A stretch of DNA of 10,273 nt, from NCBI GenBank assembly GCA_018657165.1, contig JABHXS010000052.1, positions 1-10,273 of the forward strand, written 5' to 3'. This stretch comes from Nitrosomonadales bacterium. GTDB lineage: Bacteria; Pseudomonadota; Gammaproteobacteria; Burkholderiales; Methylophilaceae. The position numbers and the translations under genes were made by a program. The first letter of the stretch is position 1; each line of letters starts with the position of its first letter. Shown here in pieces: positions 6,756 to 10,273 of this stretch. The notes under the pieces are model-generated. The model was not told where the DNA came from. It worked only from the letters and a program-made list of their open reading frames with translations, and searched no databases.

Positions 6756-6962
6756 ATGACCATTTTTCTACTAGTTTTTATTTTTTTGATAAGCGTAATT
6801 GCTCTTATGTCATTAGGTGTTATTTTGATGGGTAAAAACATAAAGGGAAGCTGTGGTGGTTTAAATGTAATTTCTGGCTCTGATAAGTGCTTAGTATGTA
6901 ATAAAGATATCGACCCAGAGAGCCCATTAGTAAACAAGCTTAGTTGTAAAAGAAATCAATAA
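6756..6962 (+). CDS. nqrM: Na+-NQR maturation protein NqrM (DUF539 family)
   Basis: This is a small protein of 68 residues with one N-terminal membrane helix (about 3-24) followed by the family signature G-V-I-L-M-G-K-N-I-K-G-S-C-G-G-L (21-36). NqrM (DUF539) is required for assembly of active Na+-NQR, probably for delivery or insertion of iron in the NqrD/NqrE centre, and uses four conserved cysteines. Four are present here (Cys33, Cys45, Cys48, Cys64). The later three depart from the usual compact C-x-C-x3-C-like cluster: here a C-x2-C pair is followed by a lone cysteine near the end. The ATG at 6756 aligns with the family start. The gene is divergent from nqrA rather than downstream of nqrF. 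It ends four bases from the stop of the converging small membrane protein gene. Confidence 0.88.
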   Translation: MTIFLLVFIFLISVIALMSLGVILMGKNIKGSCGGLNVISGSDKCLVCNKDIDPESPLVNKLSCKRNQ

Positions 6963-6966
6963 AGAA

Positions 6967-7161
6967 TCAGGCTTTAAAACCCCAGGGTATAAATAATATT
7001 GCGACAAAAGAAATAGACGATATCAATCCGTACACCCATGACTTAAGAACCCACTTATGTTTTTTATTTTTCCAATTATCCCTAAAGGATCGCCCAAAAA
7101 ATATCATTAGCAAAACTAAAATTAGCCCGATATATGATGATTCATAAGGATTTAAAATCAT
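6967..7161 (-). CDS. Small two-helix membrane protein of unknown function
   Basis: I do not recognise this 64-residue frame. It has a first hydrophobic helix (about 11-23), a very basic middle with R-D-N-W-K-N-K-K-H-K-W (27-37), and a second hydrophobic segment (about 41-60) ending I-P-W-G-F-K-A. This layout, with a charged loop between two helices, looks like a genuine small inner-membrane protein rather than random frame, and it fills the gap between tRNA-Leu and nqrM. By the positive-inside rule the basic loop would face the cytoplasm. No Shine-Dalgarno is close to the ATG (7161); an AGG lies about 17 bases upstream. It may be co-transcribed with secG and the tRNA, whose 3' end is 45 bases upstream. 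Its stop is separated from that of nqrM by four bases. Confidence 0.55.
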   Translation of the reverse strand: MILNPYESSYIGLILVLLMIFFGRSFRDNWKNKKHKWVLKSWVYGLISSISFVAILFIPWGFKA

Positions 7162-7206
7162 AAAAAGAGATACTTACCTAGTTTAATAAAGGCTTGTTGA
7201 AATTTA

Positions 7207-7291
7207 TGGTGCCGTCGGAGAGACTCGAACTCTCACGACTTTCGTCACTACCCCCTCAAGATAGCGTGTCTACCAATTCCACCACGACGGC
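7207..7291 (-). tRNA. tRNA-Leu, anticodon GAG
   Basis: An 85-base gene that includes an encoded CCA. The acceptor stem GCCGTCG (7291-7285) pairs with CGACGGC, followed by discriminator A and CCA. The anticodon stem CTATC/GGTAG (one T-G pair) holds the loop TTGAGGG, so the anticodon is GAG, reading CUC/CUU leucine codons. A long variable arm typical of leucine tRNA (GAC-GAAA-GTC) and a T arm GAGAG-TTCGAGT-CTCTC complete the cloverleaf. It is close in sequence to the enterobacterial tRNA-Leu(GAG), but position 38 is G. It lies 18 bases after the secG stop and is probably processed from the same transcript. Confidence 0.97.
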
Positions 7292-7309
7292 TAATTCAAT
7301 AAAGTCACG

Positions 7310-7654
7310 TTAATTAGGAATGTCTTGGGTTTCTCCAATTCCTTCTGACTCATTAATTTGCTCTTTGGTTTCAACAGACTGTAAGTTATTTTCTTGAATC
7401 TGGTCTGCAGCGGAGCTTGCATTTTTATTGCTTGCGATAAATGCAAGACCAATACTCGTACAAAAGAATATTGTTACGCATACCGCTGTTAGCCTGGTTA
7501 CAAAATTTCCAGAACCTTGAGCTCCAAAAACACTACCTGAAGAATTACCACCAAACGCAGCTCCTGCATCAGCCCCTTTGCCATGCTGAACTAAAACTAG
7601 CCCTATTACTCCCAGGCTAACAACTACGTGAATAATCGTTATTAAATTTTCCAT
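7310..7654 (-). CDS. secG: Protein translocase subunit SecG
   Basis: SecG is the small auxiliary subunit of the SecYEG inner-membrane channel and assists SecA-driven protein export. The 114 residues contain helix one (about 3-23), the conserved loop Q-H-G-K-G-A-D-A-G-A-A-F-G (23-35) with S-S-G-S-V-F-G-A-Q-G (38-47), and helix two (about 53-74). An acidic, polar C-terminal tail is typical of betaproteobacterial SecG. It starts 27 bases after tpiA, with only a weak purine stretch (AAAAAAGA) upstream, and tRNA-Leu(GAG) follows directly. The tpiA-secG-tRNA-Leu order is widely conserved in beta- and gammaproteobacteria. Confidence 0.96.
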   Translation of the reverse strand: MENLITIIHVVVSLGVIGLVLVQHGKGADAGAAFGGNSSGSVFGAQGSGNFVTRLTAVCVTIFFCTSIGLAFIASNKNASSAADQIQENNLQSVETKEQINESEGIGETQDIPN

Positions 7655-7681
7655 ATTTTGTATATCTTTTTTAAATTTTAA

Positions 7682-8446
7682 TTAAATTTTACGAATACTA
7701 TTACAAATTTTAAAGAATTCATTTGCATCTAGTGATGACCTTCCCATCAATATTCCGTCAACCCCATTTATTTCACATAATTGTACCGCATTTTTGGCAT
7801 TTACACTGCCGCCATAAACAATATTTACATCATCATTCCCTGTTAGATTTGGATAAATTAACTGCTTGATGAAATCACACATTTTTTCAATCTGCTCAGG
7901 GCTTGCAGCTGAATCAGAACCAATAGCCCAAATTGGTTCATATGCAATTATTGATCCTTTAAAAATATCTTTTCCGTACAAATCTAAAATAGTTTTAATT
8001 TGCTCAGATACAACTCTTTCCATTATTCCTGCTTCACGTTCATTAAGATTTTCGCCCACACAAAGAAGCGGGGTCATATCTTGTTTTTTTATCATATTAA
8101 ATTTTTCAGCAATATTTTCGTCGGACTCACAATAAGCTGTATTTCTCTCCGAATGACCAACAATCACTAGCTCACCCTGAAAATCTTTAATCATTGAAGC
8201 GCTCACTTCGCCCGTAAATGGTCCTTCCAATTCTTTTGCTACATTTTGACAACCCCAGTGAATATTGGTCCCTTCAAATATCTTCTGAGCTTGAAATAAA
8301 TAAGGATAAGGAACGCATAAGGTTATTTTTAGTTCATTGAATGAGCTTAACTTACTCTTAAGACTTTTAAAGTGATGTTCATTAAAGTCTAAAGAGCCAT
8401 ACATTTTCATATTACCAATGACAATTTTTTTAGATTTTTTTTTCAT
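7682..8446 (-). CDS. tpiA: Triosephosphate isomerase
   Basis: TpiA interconverts dihydroxyacetone phosphate and glyceraldehyde 3-phosphate in the cytoplasm, for glycolysis, gluconeogenesis and sugar-phosphate cycles. Catalytic residues are present: Asn12 and Lys14 in G-N-M-K-M-Y-G, His98 in I-V-G-H-S-E-R, and Glu170 in Y-E-P-I-W-A-I-G. Phosphate-loop motifs Y-G-G-S-V-N (211-216) and G-I-L-M-G-R-S-S-L (231-239) follow. At 254 residues it has normal length. Two conserved motifs deviate: the usual N-W-K-M-N-G has Met for Trp and Tyr for the second Asn, and the usual V-G-G-A-S-L reads M-G-R-S-S-L. All catalytic residues are intact, so it is probably active. The ATG overlaps the recJ stop by four bases (ATGA), indicating coupled translation. 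Confidence 0.97.
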   Translation of the reverse strand: MKKKSKKIVIGNMKMYGSLDFNEHHFKSLKSKLSSFNELKITLCVPYPYLFQAQKIFEGTNIHWGCQNVAKELEGPFTGEVSASMIKDFQGELVIVGHSERNTAYCESDENIAEKFNMIKKQDMTPLLCVGENLNEREAGIMERVVSEQIKTILDLYGKDIFKGSIIAYEPIWAIGSDSAASPEQIEKMCDFIKQLIYPNLTGNDDVNIVYGGSVNAKNAVQLCEINGVDGILMGRSSLDANEFFKICNSIRKI

Positions 8447-10119
8447 TCCACAATATTTTTTATAATAATTTGAAGGTTTTTATTCCCATTAAACTCATTT
8501 GCATCAATAGAATAAACGACCCTTATTTTATCAGGTAGTGTCTGGTTATTATTAAAAAATATTGCCTGATAGTTTTTATTATTTCTGAGAAGGCATTTTG
8601 TATGCTTTTCTCCAATAATCTCCTGATTCAATACATCAAAATTATCTACAAACAAAGGAGCTGGAAAGCTTTGGCCCCAAACTTGTTCATTTATAATTTT
8701 GGCTATGGAATAATTTAAATCTTCAGACTCAATACTTTTATCATGCTCAATTGTTTTATTTAGCAGATCTGGAGTTATAAGTTCTTGGCAGGTGAGCTCG
8801 AAGATCTCACCAAACTTTTTAAAGTTATCTTTCTTTATTGTAAGACCCGCTGCCATCGCATGGCCTCCAAAAGTTTCTATTAAGCTAGGGTAACGTTTAG
8901 ATATTAAGTCTAATGCATCACGAAGATGAAAAGAATCTATGGATCTTCCAGAACCCTTAATCAAAAAATTATTAAAATTTGCAAATGTAATTGTCGGCCG
9001 GAAATATTTTTCTTTTAACCTAGAAGCCAATATACCAACCACCCCCTGATGCCAACTCTCATTTGCTAAAACGATCGAATAAGCAGTTTTAAACTTATGA
9101 TCATCCATTTCCTCAATTGCAGATAAAACCATATCTGATTCTATAAGCTTTCTATTTTCATTAAATTTTATTAGTTGTTTAGCAAAATTTGATGCTTGGT
9201 TTAAATTTTCTGCTAATAAACATCGAATGCCAATCGTCATATCGCTCAACCTTCCAGCCGCATTAATTTTTGGTGCAATGATAAAAGATAAATCAGATGT
9301 CTTGAGATATGTATGTTTTTTTTTAGATTCGTTAATAATTGCTTTGATTCCAAAATTGAAAGCATTGCCTCTAATAATTTTTATGCCAGCAGAAACTAAG
9401 ATTCTATTATTAAAATCAAGGGGTACTAAATCAGCAACAGTCCCTAAGGCCACTAAATCAAGCAAGTCAATTAATATGGGTTCTTCGTAGTCCTTATTTT
9501 TTTTTCTAAAAGCAATTCTTAATGCAAGAAGGACATAAAACATGACTCCAACACCACATAAGTTTTTACTCGGGAATGTACAGTTTTTTTGATTTGGATT
9601 AACAATAAATTTAGCTTTTGGTAGTGAGTTACCAGGAAGATGATGGTCGGTAATAATTACGTCTATTCCTGCTTTATTTGCAGCCTCAACCCCATCGTGA
9701 CTTGCAATCCCATTATCAACAGTAAGGATAATATCAGGGTCTTTTTTTAGAGCTAACTCAACAATCTCAGGCGTTAATCCATAGCCGTATTCAAATCTAT
9801 TAGGGACTATAAAATCAACATTTCCCCCAAACTTTTTCAAGCCAATTACACCACATGCGCTGGCTGTAGCACCATCTGCATCGTAGTCGCCTACAATCAC
9901 TATTTTTTTATTATCTAATATTGCCTGGCATAAAAACTCACCGACAGCTATATTTGATAAAAGTAAATTAGGTGATAAAAGCTTATCGAGCTTGTAGTTA
10001 ATATGTTCTGAATTATCAATCTTTCTTGCAGCAAAAATTTTAGAAAGTACCGGATGAATACCACTATCATTTAGTTCATTTTCAACAGCAAGATTAATTT
10101 TTTTTTCTTTAAGCTTCAT
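8443..10119 (-). CDS. recJ: Single-stranded-DNA-specific 5'-3' exonuclease RecJ
   Basis: RecJ degrades single-stranded DNA from the 5' end in RecF-pathway recombination, base excision and mismatch repair. It belongs to the DHH phosphoesterase superfamily, and the metal-binding motifs are all visible: V-G-D-Y-D-A-D-G-A-T (76-85), V-D-N-G (134-137), T-D-H-H (157-160) and G-T-V-A-D (226-230). Then come P-K-I-N-A-A-G-R-L (283-291), the DHHA1 motifs G-S-G-R-S (389-393) and F-G-G-H-A-M-A-A-G (417-425), and a C-terminal OB-like part. The 558 residues compare with 577 in E. coli. The start at 10119 has a partial Shine-Dalgarno (AAGAGA). It lies 67 bases after tRNA-Leu(UAA) and overlaps tpiA, so it probably leads a recJ-tpiA-secG-tRNA transcription unit. 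Confidence 0.97.
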   Translation of the reverse strand: MKLKEKKINLAVENELNDSGIHPVLSKIFAARKIDNSEHINYKLDKLLSPNLLLSNIAVGEFLCQAILDNKKIVIVGDYDADGATASACGVIGLKKFGGNVDFIVPNRFEYGYGLTPEIVELALKKDPDIILTVDNGIASHDGVEAANKAGIDVIITDHHLPGNSLPKAKFIVNPNQKNCTFPSKNLCGVGVMFYVLLALRIAFRKKNKDYEEPILIDLLDLVALGTVADLVPLDFNNRILVSAGIKIIRGNAFNFGIKAIINESKKKHTYLKTSDLSFIIAPKINAAGRLSDMTIGIRCLLAENLNQASNFAKQLIKFNENRKLIESDMVLSAIEEMDDHKFKTAYSIVLANESWHQGVVGILASRLKEKYFRPTITFANFNNFLIKGSGRSIDSFHLRDALDLISKRYPSLIETFGGHAMAAGLTIKKDNFKKFGEIFELTCQELITPDLLNKTIEHDKSIESEDLNYSIAKIINEQVWGQSFPAPLFVDNFDVLNQEIIGEKHTKCLLRNNKNYQAIFFNNNQTLPDKIRVVYSIDANEFNGNKNLQIIIKNIVE

Positions 10120-10186
10120 TTAGTATCTCTTGAAGATTCTTTTTTTCCTTCTAAGGGAGCGTAAATAATTCAGAATTATATATAGA

Positions 10187-10273
10187 TGGTGCCCGGGGCC
10201 GGAATCGAACCGGCACGACCGTGAGGTCGAGGGATTTTAAGTCCCTTGCGTCTACCAATTTCGCCACCCGGGC
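10187..10273 (-). tRNA. tRNA-Leu, anticodon UAA
   Basis: An 87-base gene that includes an encoded CCA; its 5' base is the last base of the window. The acceptor stem GCCCGGG pairs with CCCGGGC, followed by discriminator A and CCA. The anticodon stem AGGGA/TCCCT holds the loop CTTAAAA, so the anticodon is UAA, reading UUA/UUG. This is a major leucine codon pair in such an AT-rich genome. The long variable arm CGACC-TCAC-GGTCG and T arm GCCGG-TTCGATT-CCGGC are complete. The promoter must lie outside the window, and no terminator hairpin with a T-run separates it from recJ. Confidence 0.97.

Noticed and set aside
10165..10179. A/T-rich 15-base palindrome between tRNA-Leu(UAA) and recJ, also containing TATAAT on the minus strand
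   Set aside because: The stem is almost only A-T pairs and has no T-run, so it is not a credible terminator. As a -10 it would need a -35 inside the GC-rich tRNA 3' end, and none is visible.
7207..10273. Two tRNA-Leu genes flanking recJ-tpiA-secG, considered as borders of an integrated element
   Set aside because: The tRNAs have different anticodons and are not direct repeats. The genes between are core housekeeping genes with no integrase and no duplicated tRNA 3' end.

Overview
The window reads as a stretch of an AT-rich, tightly packed proteobacterial chromosome. Intergenic gaps are short, several genes overlap by 1 to 8 bases, and two convergent gene pairs nearly touch at their stop codons. 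The order recJ-tpiA-secG-tRNA-Leu, plus the start of a DUF2818-type gene at the left edge, points to a betaproteobacterium. The compact AT-rich style and the sodium-pumping NADH dehydrogenase suggest a small-genome aquatic, probably marine lineage, such as the OM43-type Methylophilales. That lineage assignment is inference and no marker gene here proves it.

Layout from left to right. Positions 1-133 (minus strand) hold the first 44 codons of a small membrane protein resembling DUF2818, cut by the window edge. A short divergent spacer with a palindromic -10 element leads to a plus-strand two-CBS-domain protein (242-694). Its stop codon directly abuts the stop of nqrF. The minus-strand operon nqrABCDEF (6534 down to 695) encodes all six subunits of the Na+-translocating NADH:quinone oxidoreductase. 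A 221-base spacer (6535-6755) separates nqrA from the divergent plus-strand nqrM, the Na+-NQR maturation factor. A 64-residue membrane protein gene of unknown function converges on nqrM. Then, all on the minus strand, come tRNA-Leu(GAG), secG, tpiA, recJ and tRNA-Leu(UAA), whose 5' end coincides with the last base of the window.

How the genes fit together. NqrF takes electrons from NADH. They pass through the NqrD/NqrE iron centre and the covalent FMNs of NqrC and NqrB to quinone, and Na+ is exported. NqrM is needed for assembly. The flavin transferase ApbE, which attaches the FMNs, is not in this window. The right-hand block is housekeeping: DNA repair (RecJ), glycolysis/gluconeogenesis (TpiA), protein export (SecG) and two leucine tRNAs.

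The most interesting reading is positional. In many betaproteobacteria tpiA-secG-tRNA-Leu is followed by the complex I operon nuoA-N, with a DUF2818 gene at its end. Here the same two anchors flank nqr genes, which suggests that the proton-pumping enzyme was replaced in place by a sodium-pumping one. Other points are an apparently leaderless nqrM with unusual cysteine spacing, a non-consensus flavinylation motif in NqrB, and deviations in conserved TpiA motifs. I saw no CRISPR array, insertion sequence, phage gene or defence system.
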